Positions 16,433-24,478 of a stretch of DNA of 64,000 nt are shown here, piece by piece. Source of the DNA: Amorphus orientalis (GTDB taxonomy: Bacteria; Pseudomonadota; Alphaproteobacteria; Rhizobiales; Amorphaceae); assembly GCF_030814015.1 (NCBI RefSeq), contig NZ_JAUSUL010000002.1, positions 62,001 through 126,000 on the forward strand, read 5' to 3'. Below the pieces are notes generated by a model that was given only the letters and a program-made list of their open reading frames with translations, did no database searches and was not told where the DNA came from. Each line of letters starts with the position of its first letter. Position 1 is the stretch's first letter. The position numbers and the translations under genes are program-made.

Positions 16433-18886
16433 ATGACGCTCCCGATCGAAGCCGTCCTCCCCGATCTTCTAGCAGCGCTTCGCAGCCAAACTGCGGCAGT
16501 TCTGGTCGCACCTCCCGGAGCCGGCAAGTCGACGCGGGTGCCGCTCGCGCTGATGGGAGAGGCATGGCGCGGCAGCCGGCGCATTCTGGTCCTCCAGCCG
16601 CGTCGTCTGGCGGCCCGCGCGGCAGCACGGCGGATGGCGGAAACCCTTGGTGAGCCTGTCGGCGAAACGGTCGGCTACCGGGTCCGCATGGATGCAAAGG
16701 TCTCCGCACGGACACGGGTCGAGGTGGTGACGGCCGGCGTCTTCACCCGGATGATCACGGCGGACCCGGAGCTTTGCGGCGTGGCTGCGGTGCTGTTCGA
16801 CGAAGTGCACGAACGCGGTCTGGACAGCGATCTCGGGCTTGCACTTGCACTCGATGTGCAGGCGGCTCTCAGAGACGATCTGCGGGTCATTGCCATGTCG
16901 GCCACGGCGGATGCGGCCGGAATATCGGCTCTGCTCGGCGGTGCGCCGGTGATCGAGAGCGCGGGCCGCAGCTTTCCCGTCGAGATCCGCTACCGACCCG
17001 GGCCGGCCGGTGCCCGGATCGAGGAAATCACGGCCGACTGCGTCTGCGCGACGCTGCGGGAGGAAACCGGTTCCCTGCTCGTCTTCCTGCCGGGCCGGGC
17101 CGAAATCGAGCGGACCTTGGCGCGCCTTGCCGATCGGGTCGCGTCCGATGTTGATCTCGTGCCGCTTCACGGGGGGCTCGACGGCAAGGCCCAGGATGCC
17201 GCGATCCGGCCTCCGGCTTCCGGACGGCGCAAGGTGGTGCTCGCCACCCCGATCGCCGAGACCTCCATCACCATCGACGGCGTGCGGGTCGTGATCGACT
17301 GCGGCTACGCGCGGCGTCCGCGTTTCGAGCCGGCGACCGGCCTCACCCGGCTGGTGACGGAGCGCGTCTCCCGGGCGGCCGCCGATCAGCGCAGCGGCCG
17401 CGCTGGCCGCACCGGGCCGGGCATCGCGATCCGGCTCTGGGCGGAGGGGCAGACGGCGTCGCTTCCCGCGTTCGACCCGCCGGAGATCCTGGAGGCGGAC
17501 CTGTCCGGGCTGGTTCTGGATCTGGCTGACTGGGGGGTGCGTGATCCCGCCGATCTCACCTGGCTGGACCCGCCGCCTGGTCCTGCCTGGCGCGAAGCGG
17601 TCCAGCTTCTGACCGCTCTGGACGCGCTCGACGAGCGGGGAGGCATCACCCCGGAGGGGCGGGCGCTCAGGGCGCTGCCGCTGCCGCCGCGGCTGGCGCA
17701 CATGATCCATGCGGCGGCCGGTCGGGATCAGGCCGGTATCGCCGCCGAGGTTGCTCTGGTCCTGACTGAGCAGGGCCTTGGGGGACGGGACACCAATCTG
17801 GCGCATCGGCTGGACCTTCTGCGCTCCGATCGCAGCGCACGGGCGACGCGCGCCCGGGAGACGGCCGCACGCTGGGCGCAGGCCGCCGGTGCCCGGCGCG
17901 CGGCCTCGGCATCCGCCGCTCCATCTGAGGTCGGACGTCTGCTTGCTCTGGCCTTTCCGGATCGCATCGCCCAGGCGCGCGGAAAACCCGGCAGCTATCG
18001 CACGGCCAGCGGCCGTGGCGCCGTTCTCGATCCCGCCGACACGCTTGCGCGCGAGCGCTATCTCGCCGTCGGCGAGCTCCAGGGGGCCGCCCAGAATGCC
18101 CGCATTCTCCTGGCCGCCCCCCTCGATCAGGCCGCGATCGAGAGCGATTTTGCCGAGCGGATCGTCGATGAGGAGAGCCTCGCTTTCGATCCGGACGCGG
18201 CCGCGGTCCGCCTGACGCGACGTCGGCTGCTCGGCGCGCTGGTCCTGTCGGAGGTCCGGTCCGTCCCGTCCGCCGGCCCCGAGACGCTCGACGTGCTGAT
18301 GGCCGCAATCGGCGCGCGCGGCCTCTCGGCTCTGCCGTTTTCCGAGACGGCCCGGCAGCTGAAAGACCGGCTCTCCTTCCTCCGGCGCTCGGTCGGGGAG
18401 CCCTGGCCGGACGTGTCCGACGAGGCGCTTGCCGCGGCCCCCGCCGACTGGCTTGCGCCTTTCGTTCCGGGAGCTGTGGCACTTTCCGACATTAAGAGCA
18501 GCGATCTGGAAGCCGCGCTCTCGTCGATGCTTCTGCCGCACCTTTCGGGAGATCTCGACCGGCTCGCCCCGGCGCGGCTCACAACGCCCTCCGGCCGGTC
18601 TGTCGCCATCGACTATCGCGCCGACGAGCCGACCATCGCCGTCCGGGTCCAGGACCTGTTCGGGCTGGCCAACCATCCCGTCGTTGCCGCGGGCCGCAGT
18701 CCCCTCGTCGTTCATCTTCTCTCGCCGGCGGACCGGCCGGTCCAGGTCACCCGCGATCTGCCGGGCTTCTGGGCCGGCAGCTGGAGCGACGTGCGCAAGG
18801 ACCTGCGCGGACGCTATCCGAAGCACAACTGGCCGGAAGATCCCGCAACGTCCCCGCCCACGCGCCTCAGAAAGGACCTGCGCTGA
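16433..18886 (+). CDS. hrpB: ATP-dependent RNA helicase HrpB (DEAH family)
   Basis: 817 residues from ATG 16433 (MTLPIEAVLPDLLAALRSQ), the normal HrpB length of about 820; an upstream in-frame ATG at 16397 adds only twelve residues. VLVAPPGAGKSTRVPLAL is motif I, LQPRRLAARAAARRMAE motif Ia, LFDEVHERGLDSDLGLAL the DEVH motif II, and AMSATADAAGI motif III. SGRAGRTGPGIAIRLW is motif VI. The HA2/ratchet domain and the HrpB-specific C-terminal domain follow, ending DVRKDLRGRYPKHNWPEDP, the signature of HrpB. Its cellular role is not firmly established. It is divergent from ynjB. Confidence 0.95.
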   Translation: MTLPIEAVLPDLLAALRSQTAAVLVAPPGAGKSTRVPLALMGEAWRGSRRILVLQPRRLAARAAARRMAETLGEPVGETVGYRVRMDAKVSARTRVEVVTAGVFTRMITADPELCGVAAVLFDEVHERGLDSDLGLALALDVQAALRDDLRVIAMSATADAAGISALLGGAPVIESAGRSFPVEIRYRPGPAGARIEEITADCVCATLREETGSLLVFLPGRAEIERTLARLADRVASDVDLVPLHGGLDGKAQDAAIRPPASGRRKVVLATPIAETSITIDGVRVVIDCGYARRPRFEPATGLTRLVTERVSRAAADQRSGRAGRTGPGIAIRLWAEGQTASLPAFDPPEILEADLSGLVLDLADWGVRDPADLTWLDPPPGPAWREAVQLLTALDALDERGGITPEGRALRALPLPPRLAHMIHAAAGRDQAGIAAEVALVLTEQGLGGRDTNLAHRLDLLRSDRSARATRARETAARWAQAAGARRAASASAAPSEVGRLLALAFPDRIAQARGKPGSYRTASGRGAVLDPADTLARERYLAVGELQGAAQNARILLAAPLDQAAIESDFAERIVDEESLAFDPDAAAVRLTRRRLLGALVLSEVRSVPSAGPETLDVLMAAIGARGLSALPFSETARQLKDRLSFLRRSVGEPWPDVSDEALAAAPADWLAPFVPGAVALSDIKSSDLEAALSSMLLPHLSGDLDRLAPARLTTPSGRSVAIDYRADEPTIAVRVQDLFGLANHPVVAAGRSPLVVHLLSPADRPVQVTRDLPGFWAGSWSDVRKDLRGRYPKHNWPEDPATSPPTRLRKDLR

Positions 18887-18910
18887 CCCATCGGCGTCCC
18901 TTTCGATGGG
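18887..18910. terminator. Weak hairpin between convergent hrpB and gntR genes
   Basis: CCCATCG (18887-18893) can pair with CGATGGG (18904-18910) around a ten-base loop, directly after the hrpB stop codon. No T-run follows on either strand, so it is a poor intrinsic terminator and is recorded only because the two genes converge here. Confidence 0.3.
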
Positions 18911-18950
18911 GTTCGGCAGCGGCTTCGCATCCGCGGCCTGCCTGCGCGCC

Positions 18951-19643
18951 TCAGTCCTGTTCGTCCTCGAGCCGCAGGAGCCGGGCGACGGCGGCTTCGG
19001 TGCGGCCGAGATGCTGGTCCATCAGCGCGACGGCCGCATCGGCGTTGCGATCCAGCACGTGCTGCATGATCTGCTCGTGCTCGGCATTCAGATTGCGCAC
19101 GTCGGCATCGCTCTGACTGTGCAGCAGGAGGCGGAGCTTCCGATAGCGCTCCGAGTGGTCGACCAGCATGTTCCAGATGGTCAGAAGCCACGGCGACCCG
19201 CACGCGGAGACGAGCAGGTAGTGGAAACGTCTGTGCCGGGCCTCCCATTCGGCGGCGGTCTGGCGGTCCTCCGGCGTTTTCGGCAGGCTCGCGCGCGACA
19301 GGAGGTGCATCGCGCTCAGGATGTCGGCCTCCCAGGTCTCGTCGCCGTTGGCGATCGAGTGGCGCAGGCACAGCTCCTCGATTTCCCGCCGCGTGCGCAT
19401 CAGATCGGAAAGCTCGGCGAGCGTCGTCTCCGGGACCCGCGCGCCCCGATGGCTCTCGTTTGCGACCAGGCCTTCGCTGGACAGGCGCACGAGCGCTTCG
19501 CGGATCGGGGTGAGGCCGAGCTTGTACTTTTCATTGAGCTCGGCCACGCGCAGCCGGTCGCCCGGCATCAGGTCGCCGTGCAGGATTTCGGATCTCAGTG
19601 TCTCGTAGGCGCCGCCCGTGGGCTGCTTGGCAGTGACCGCCAT
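18951..19643 (-). CDS. GntR-family transcriptional regulator, FCD (FadR-C-like) subfamily
   Basis: 230 residues. Residues about 12-75 form the GntR winged helix (YETLRSEILHGDLMPGDRLR, then KLGLTPIREALVRLSSEGLV). The rest is an all-helical FCD ligand-binding domain (LMRTRREIEELCLRHSIANG; DEHLGRTEAAVARLL at the end). FCD regulators usually repress catabolic operons and respond to organic acids. It is divergent from the FAH hydrolase / TRAP transporter operon with 103 bases between the start codons, so it is the natural candidate regulator of that operon and of itself. Confidence 0.92.
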   Translation of the reverse strand: MAVTAKQPTGGAYETLRSEILHGDLMPGDRLRVAELNEKYKLGLTPIREALVRLSSEGLVANESHRGARVPETTLAELSDLMRTRREIEELCLRHSIANGDETWEADILSAMHLLSRASLPKTPEDRQTAAEWEARHRRFHYLLVSACGSPWLLTIWNMLVDHSERYRKLRLLLHSQSDADVRNLNAEHEQIMQHVLDRNADAAVALMDQHLGRTEAAVARLLRLEDEQD

Positions 19644-19659
19644 CCCGACTCTCTGTTTT

Positions 19660-19669
19660 GTGTTGACAC
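19660..19669. promoter_or_regulatory. Possible GntR operator in the divergent intergenic region
   Basis: GTGTTGACAC has symmetrical GTGT and ACAC ends and contains a TTGACA match usable as a -35 box for the plus-strand operon. It lies between the GntR gene and the FAH gene, where autoregulation would act. FCD/GntR operators are commonly short imperfect palindromes with TGT...ACA ends, but the exact site is a guess. Confidence 0.35.
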
Positions 19670-19746
19670 CCGCGTTTTATAAAATCAATCATGGTTTGTA
19701 GCAAGGCGGTGGTTTTGTCGGCGCCTCACGACAGGAAGATTTTTTG

Positions 19747-20676
19747 ATGACCCCGAATACCGAGATCGCGTCGTCCTGGGCCCTGGCAACCGTCGGCGAT
19801 CCGTCGGACCCCATTGCCTGCCTGGAAGCGGGCGGAAAGCTCTATCGGCTGGCTCCGTCCCTGTCCCGGGTCGGCGGTGCCCCGGTGGACAGCGTCGTGG
19901 CTCTCTTCGACGACTGGGCCGCGACGTTGCCGATGCTCGAAAAGGCCGCTGCGGCGGTCGACGAAACCGACCTCGTGCCGGAAACCACGCGGCTGGCTCC
20001 GATCCTCTATCCGGGCAAGGTGCTGTGTGCCGGCGCGAACTACTACGCCCACCTGGCCGAGATGGGGATGACCAACCTCGCAAAAGAGGCTCAGCGCCTG
20101 TTCTTCTTCTTCAAGCCGGCGCGCAACGCGGTTGTCGGTGAGGGGGAAACGGTCGCGATGCCGCTCGACACTCAGGCCATGGACTGGGAGATCGAGCTTG
20201 CCGCCGTCATCGGCAAATCCGCGCGCGCCGTTTCCGTCGAGGACGCCCTGTCCCACGTCGCCGCCTACTCGATCGCTCTCGACATCTCCGCCCGCGATCT
20301 GAACCAGGCGCCGGACACTTTCTACAAGCTCGACTGGGTCGCCGGAAAAGCCCAGGACACCAGCTGCCCGATGGGGCCGCGCCTGATCCCGGCCTCCGCG
20401 GTCTCCGATCCGCAGGCGCTCGCGCTCAAGCTCTGGGTCAACGATGAGCTGAAGCAGGACGACACCACCGGCGACATGATCTTCTCCATCGCCGAACAGA
20501 TCTCGATCGCCTCGCGCATCATGACCCTCGATCCCGGCGACGTGATCCTGACCGGCACGCCGGCCGGGGTGGGCGCGCCGAAGAAGACCTTCCTGTCGGT
20601 CGGCGACCGCATCGACGCCGAAATCGCCGGCATCGGCCACCTTTCGGTGGTCGTTCAGGCGCCCCGGGGCGCGTGA
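19747..20676 (+). CDS. Fumarylacetoacetate hydrolase (FAH) family protein
   Basis: 309 residues from ATG 19747. The catalytic FAH domain occupies about residues 95-305: VLCAGANYYAHLAEMGM opens it, FFFKPARNAVVGEGE follows, then DWEIELAAVIGKSARAV with the metal-binding acidic residues, YSIALDISARDLN, and late GDVILTGTPAGVGAPKK. Family members include hydrolases of 2,4-diketo acids, decarboxylases and isomerases of homoprotocatechuate breakdown and oxaloacetate decarboxylases, so the exact reaction is open. Its linkage to a TRAP dicarboxylate-type transporter and a GntR regulator implies catabolism of an imported organic acid. A TTG one codon earlier is an alternative start. Confidence 0.88.
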   Translation: MTPNTEIASSWALATVGDPSDPIACLEAGGKLYRLAPSLSRVGGAPVDSVVALFDDWAATLPMLEKAAAAVDETDLVPETTRLAPILYPGKVLCAGANYYAHLAEMGMTNLAKEAQRLFFFFKPARNAVVGEGETVAMPLDTQAMDWEIELAAVIGKSARAVSVEDALSHVAAYSIALDISARDLNQAPDTFYKLDWVAGKAQDTSCPMGPRLIPASAVSDPQALALKLWVNDELKQDDTTGDMIFSIAEQISIASRIMTLDPGDVILTGTPAGVGAPKKTFLSVGDRIDAEIAGIGHLSVVVQAPRGA

Positions 20677-20740
20677 CGCCGGCTCGGCCGGAGACATCCA
20701 ACAAAAAGAAACAGCACCTCAAACCCAGAGCGAGAACGGC

Positions 20741-21760
20741 ATGAAACACATCTCGAAAGCCACCCTGACCGGGCGGATCGGCCGCGGGGCCCTCGGCGCG
20801 GCACTTCTCCTGGCGCTTCCGGTGACGGCGGCGAGCGCCGATCCGGTCAAGCTCCGCTTTTCCACCCCGGCCCCTCCCGGCGAGATCCTGACCCAGTCGA
20901 TGGAAATCTTCGGCGACATCCTGCAGGCCACGGCGCCGGACGCCTTCGAGGTCTCCGTCCATCCCGGCGGCACCCTGTTCAAGCAGGGCACCGAAATCCC
21001 CGCCATGCAGCGCGGCAATCTGGAGATGAACACCCTGCAGACCTTCGAGGTCGCCCAGTTCGTTCCCGAACTGTCGGTCTTCAACGCCGGCTATCTGTTC
21101 GACGACTACGATCACCTGAAGGCGGTCTGGGGCAGCGAGATCGGCGAGGACTACCGCGCCAAGGTGGAGGAGGACATGGGCGTCCACATCCTGGCCGACT
21201 GCTATCTCGGCACCCGGGAAGTGGCGCTCAACCAGGTCCGCAACGTCAAGACGCCGGAAGACATGCAGGGCATCAAGCTGCGCATGCCGGGCGCGCCCGA
21301 CTTCCTGCTCCTCGGCAAGGGTCTCGGTGTGGATCCGACGCCGATGGCCATGTCGGAGGTCTATCTCGGCATGAAGGCGGGGACCGTCGACGGTCAGGAC
21401 AATCCCGTGACCATCACCCGGGCGGCCAAGCTGGACGAGGTCACCAAGGAGGTCGTGCTGACCGATCACATGGTCCAGAACGTCTTTTATGCCATCGCCA
21501 CGCCGGTCTACGAGGAGCTGTCGGCCGATCTACAGGGCAAGCTGACGGCTGCCGCCGTTGCCGCCTGCGCCTGGAACGACACCATGCGGCTTGCCGACGA
21601 GGACAAGCAGATCGCCTACTTCAAGGAGCAGGGGATCGTGGTGAGCGAGCCGGACCTTGACGCTTTCCGGGCTCACATGGCGAAGGTCTACGAGGACGAG
21701 GGCCGCTCCGACGACTGGTCGGAAGACCTCATCGAGAAGATCAAGGCTGCCAACGACTAG
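20741..21760 (+). CDS. TRAP transporter substrate-binding protein (DctP family)
   Basis: 339 residues with a signal peptide (about 1-32, cleaved after TAASA). VKLRFSTPAPPGEILTQSM begins the mature protein. Middle blocks ADCYLGTREVALNQVRNVKT and GIKLRMPGAPDFLLLGKGLG are the DctP signature; the arginine in KLRMPG is at the position that usually salt-bridges the ligand carboxylate. Late TVDGQDNPVTI is also typical. The protein presents an organic anion to the DctQM membrane subunits encoded next. It follows the FAH gene after 64 bases. Confidence 0.93.
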   Translation: MKHISKATLTGRIGRGALGAALLLALPVTAASADPVKLRFSTPAPPGEILTQSMEIFGDILQATAPDAFEVSVHPGGTLFKQGTEIPAMQRGNLEMNTLQTFEVAQFVPELSVFNAGYLFDDYDHLKAVWGSEIGEDYRAKVEEDMGVHILADCYLGTREVALNQVRNVKTPEDMQGIKLRMPGAPDFLLLGKGLGVDPTPMAMSEVYLGMKAGTVDGQDNPVTITRAAKLDEVTKEVVLTDHMVQNVFYAIATPVYEELSADLQGKLTAAAVAACAWNDTMRLADEDKQIAYFKEQGIVVSEPDLDAFRAHMAKVYEDEGRSDDWSEDLIEKIKAAND

Positions 21761-21809
21761 AGCCTTCCCGATCGGAAGAGGCCCAGGCGGCACGGTCGGG
21801 GAGACCAGC

Positions 21810-22310
21810 ATGAGCGGGACCGGGACCCAGATGGCATCCAGACGGCGTTCCGGTCTCGATCGGATCGGCAGGGCGGCGGAGTTTGTCGGCGTCGCCGCCT
21901 ATGTCGCCATTTTCGCGACCTTCATCCTTCAGATCGTCGTGCGTTATGTGTTCCGCAGTCCGCTCGGCTGGCCGGACGAGATGATCGCGACCCTGTTTGT
22001 CTGGGTCGTGTTCTGGGGCGGGGCCTTCATGGTCCCCTACCGCAAGCAGATCGCCTTCGACCTGCTGTACCGGGCGTTTCCCCCGCGCCTCAGGCTGATC
22101 AGCGACTGCGTCACACTCCTCGTCACCGCCGGACTGTTTCTGGCGGCCCTTCCGGTCACCGCCGACTACATCGTCTTCGCTGACCGGATGAAGACGCCGG
22201 TGCTCGATATCCCCATGAGCTGGGTCTATGCGCCGATGGCTCTGTTTCTGCTGGCCACGGCGATCCGGATGCTTCTCGAGGCGCGCCGGGTTCTGACCGA
22301 AGCACGATAG
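21810..22310 (+). CDS. TRAP transporter small permease (DctQ family)
   Basis: 166 residues from ATG 21810, chosen for the GGGGAG site 6 bases ahead; the frame is open back into dctP but without family sequence. Four membrane helices are visible (about 25-48, 53-72, 92-112, 131-150). QIVVRYVFRSPLGWPDEMI between helices 1 and 2 is the conserved DctQ block, followed by WVVFWGGAFMVPYRKQIAFD. It forms the membrane complex with DctM, powered by a sodium or proton gradient rather than ATP. Confidence 0.9.
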   Translation: MSGTGTQMASRRRSGLDRIGRAAEFVGVAAYVAIFATFILQIVVRYVFRSPLGWPDEMIATLFVWVVFWGGAFMVPYRKQIAFDLLYRAFPPRLRLISDCVTLLVTAGLFLAALPVTADYIVFADRMKTPVLDIPMSWVYAPMALFLLATAIRMLLEARRVLTEAR

Positions 22311-22326
22311 GGAGCGGTGCGCCGCG

Positions 22327-23616
22327 ATGAACGGAAATCTCCTGCTCCTTCTCGGCGTCTTCGCCGGCCTGGCCGTGCTGCGCATCCCGGTCGGGCTGGC
22401 CATGATGGCGAGCGGCATCGCCTATCTGTTCTGGACGGATCAGGACATCGGCCTGCTGGTCGATCAGGTCGGTGGGCGCCTCTACGCCAGCTACACCCTG
22501 ATCGCGATCCCAATGTTCATCTTCGCGGCCAATGTCATGAACGCCGGCACCATCACGGACCGCATCGTCCGGGTGGCGGCATTCCTGTTCGGCCGGCTGC
22601 CCGGCGGCGTGGCCCACGCCAATGTGGCGAGCTCCGTCGTCTTCTCCGGAATGAGCGGCAGCGCGGTCGCCGACGTCGCCGGCCCGGGCCGCGTGATGAT
22701 GGAGATGATGACCCGGGACGGGCGCTACACGCCGGGCTTCGCAGGTGCGGTCACCGCCGCCTCGGCCACGATCGGGCCGATCATTCCGCCGTCGATCCCC
22801 GTCGTACTCTATGCCGTCGTCTCCAACGCCTCCGTCGGTGCGCTCTTTCTGGGCGGCATCGTTCCGGGCGTGATGATGGCGCTCGCGCTGATGGCGGTCA
22901 TCACCGTTCTCGCCCGCCGCCGTGGCATGAAAGCCGACCCGGCCGCGCCGCTCTCGGCCATCGGTCGCGCCTTCCTCGATGCCGGTTTGCCGCTGCTGAT
23001 GCCGGTCATCCTGCTCGGGGGCATCTATCTCGGGGTCACGACGGCCACCGAAGCAGCCTCCGTCGCCGCGCTCTACGCGCTGGTGCTGGCCGGGTTCGTC
23101 TACCGGACCCTGTCCTGGCGGGGTCTCTATACGATCCTGGCTGACACCGTTCGCGAAAGCGCGATCGTGTCGATCACCATTGCCGGCGCGTTCATCGTCA
23201 ACTACGCGATCGCCAACGAGCGCTTTCCAGACGCGCTGGCCGCCTGGGTGCTCGACCTGGACCTCCCGCCGCTCGCCTTCCTCATCGTCGTCAACGTCCT
23301 CTTCCTGCTGCTCGGCTGCCTGCTCGACGTTTCTGTTATGCTGCTGGTGCTGGTCCCGCTGCTCGTTCCGGCCGTGGTCTATTCCGGCATCGATCTGGTC
23401 CATTTCGGCATCGTGATCATCGTCAACATCATGATCGGCCTGGCCACGCCGCCCTACGGCATGCTCCTGTTCGTCATCGCGTCGGTCACCGGCACCGATC
23501 TGAAGGACATCGTGCGCGAAATCTGGCCGTTCATCGGGGTGCTGGTGGCGGTCCTGTTCCTGCTCGTCGTGTTCCCGGGGCTTGTGCTCTGGCTTCCGGG
23601 GCTGCTCGGGTTCTGA
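22327..23616 (+). CDS. TRAP transporter large permease (DctM family)
   Basis: 429 residues, usual DctM length, with about 11-12 membrane helices across the whole chain. Signature blocks are LYASYTLIAIPMFIFAANVM, ANVASSVVFSGMSGSAVADV, TAASATIGPIIPPSIPVVLY and GLATPPYGMLLFVIASVTG, all in family order. It is the gradient-driven translocation subunit of the system encoded from 19747 to 23616, starting 16 bases after dctQ. A 125-base gap separates it from the phosphatase gene downstream. Confidence 0.95.
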   Translation: MNGNLLLLLGVFAGLAVLRIPVGLAMMASGIAYLFWTDQDIGLLVDQVGGRLYASYTLIAIPMFIFAANVMNAGTITDRIVRVAAFLFGRLPGGVAHANVASSVVFSGMSGSAVADVAGPGRVMMEMMTRDGRYTPGFAGAVTAASATIGPIIPPSIPVVLYAVVSNASVGALFLGGIVPGVMMALALMAVITVLARRRGMKADPAAPLSAIGRAFLDAGLPLLMPVILLGGIYLGVTTATEAASVAALYALVLAGFVYRTLSWRGLYTILADTVRESAIVSITIAGAFIVNYAIANERFPDALAAWVLDLDLPPLAFLIVVNVLFLLLGCLLDVSVMLLVLVPLLVPAVVYSGIDLVHFGIVIIVNIMIGLATPPYGMLLFVIASVTGTDLKDIVREIWPFIGVLVAVLFLLVVFPGLVLWLPGLLGF

Positions 23617-23741
23617 ACGGCTTGACCGCCGCTCCCCCGATTGCACCGGATCGGCCGGATGGAGTAACCAGACGCCCAAGGCCCGGTGCGGAGTGCCGCC
23701 CGGGTCCGGCTCGAAGGCCGCAGCAATCTGGACAACCCGAC

Positions 23742-24473
23742 ATGCCCTTTCCCGATTCCCCGCCGCGCGTGCCGGACGGCACCCGCATCTATGCCGTCGG
23801 CGATATCCATGGCCGGGCCGATCTGCTCGGCGCGATCCTGGCCGAGATCGAGCGCGACCTGACCCGCAACCCGTGCGACGATGTCGTCGAGATCTTCCTC
23901 GGCGACTACATCGACCGGGGCGGGCACTCCCGCGCGGTCATCGACATGCTGCGCGAGGATCCGTCCCATGACGGGGAGCGCATCTGTCTCAAGGGCAACC
24001 ACGAGGACATGCTGCTGGAGTTCCTCGAGGACCCGGAGGTGCTGATCCTCTGGATGCAGAACGGCGGCCAGCCGACGCTGTCGTCCTACGGCATAACGCC
24101 GCCCGCCGAAGTCAGCGCCAAGACGGTCAACCAGGTGCGTGATCAGCTCAGCGAGGCGCTCGGCCCGCAACGCGCCTTTCTCAGTGGCCTCGCCACGAGC
24201 CATGTGGAAGGCGACTATCTCTTCGTCCATGCCGGCATCCGGCCCGGTGTTTCCCTGGAGGCCCAGGAGCCGGAGGATCTGATGTGGATCCGGGAGCCGT
24301 TCCTGAGTTTCGACGGTCCGCTTCCTCACTGCGTCGTGCACGGGCACACCCCGGTTGAGCAGCCCGAAATCCGTCCCTTCCGCATCGATATCGACACCGG
24401 CGCGGTCATGTCCGGCGTGCTCACGTGCCTCGTCCTGGAAGAGGAGACGCGCCGCTTCCTGAGCACCGGTTGA
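23742..24473 (+). CDS. PPP-type metallophosphoesterase (serine/threonine phosphatase family)
   Basis: 243 residues from ATG 23742. All PPP metal-site motifs are present: YAVGDIHGRADLL (about 18-30), FLGDYIDRGGHS (about 53-64), LKGNHEDML (about 83-91) and VVHGHTPVE near the end. Bacterial members of this group act as protein phosphatases or as Ap4A/nucleotide hydrolases; sequence does not decide. The next gene begins 5 bases after its stop and encodes a cyclase-like membrane protein, so the two are probably co-transcribed and may act on the same signal. Confidence 0.87.
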   Translation: MPFPDSPPRVPDGTRIYAVGDIHGRADLLGAILAEIERDLTRNPCDDVVEIFLGDYIDRGGHSRAVIDMLREDPSHDGERICLKGNHEDMLLEFLEDPEVLILWMQNGGQPTLSSYGITPPAEVSAKTVNQVRDQLSEALGPQRAFLSGLATSHVEGDYLFVHAGIRPGVSLEAQEPEDLMWIREPFLSFDGPLPHCVVHGHTPVEQPEIRPFRIDIDTGAVMSGVLTCLVLEEETRRFLSTG

Positions 24474-24478
24474 GACAG

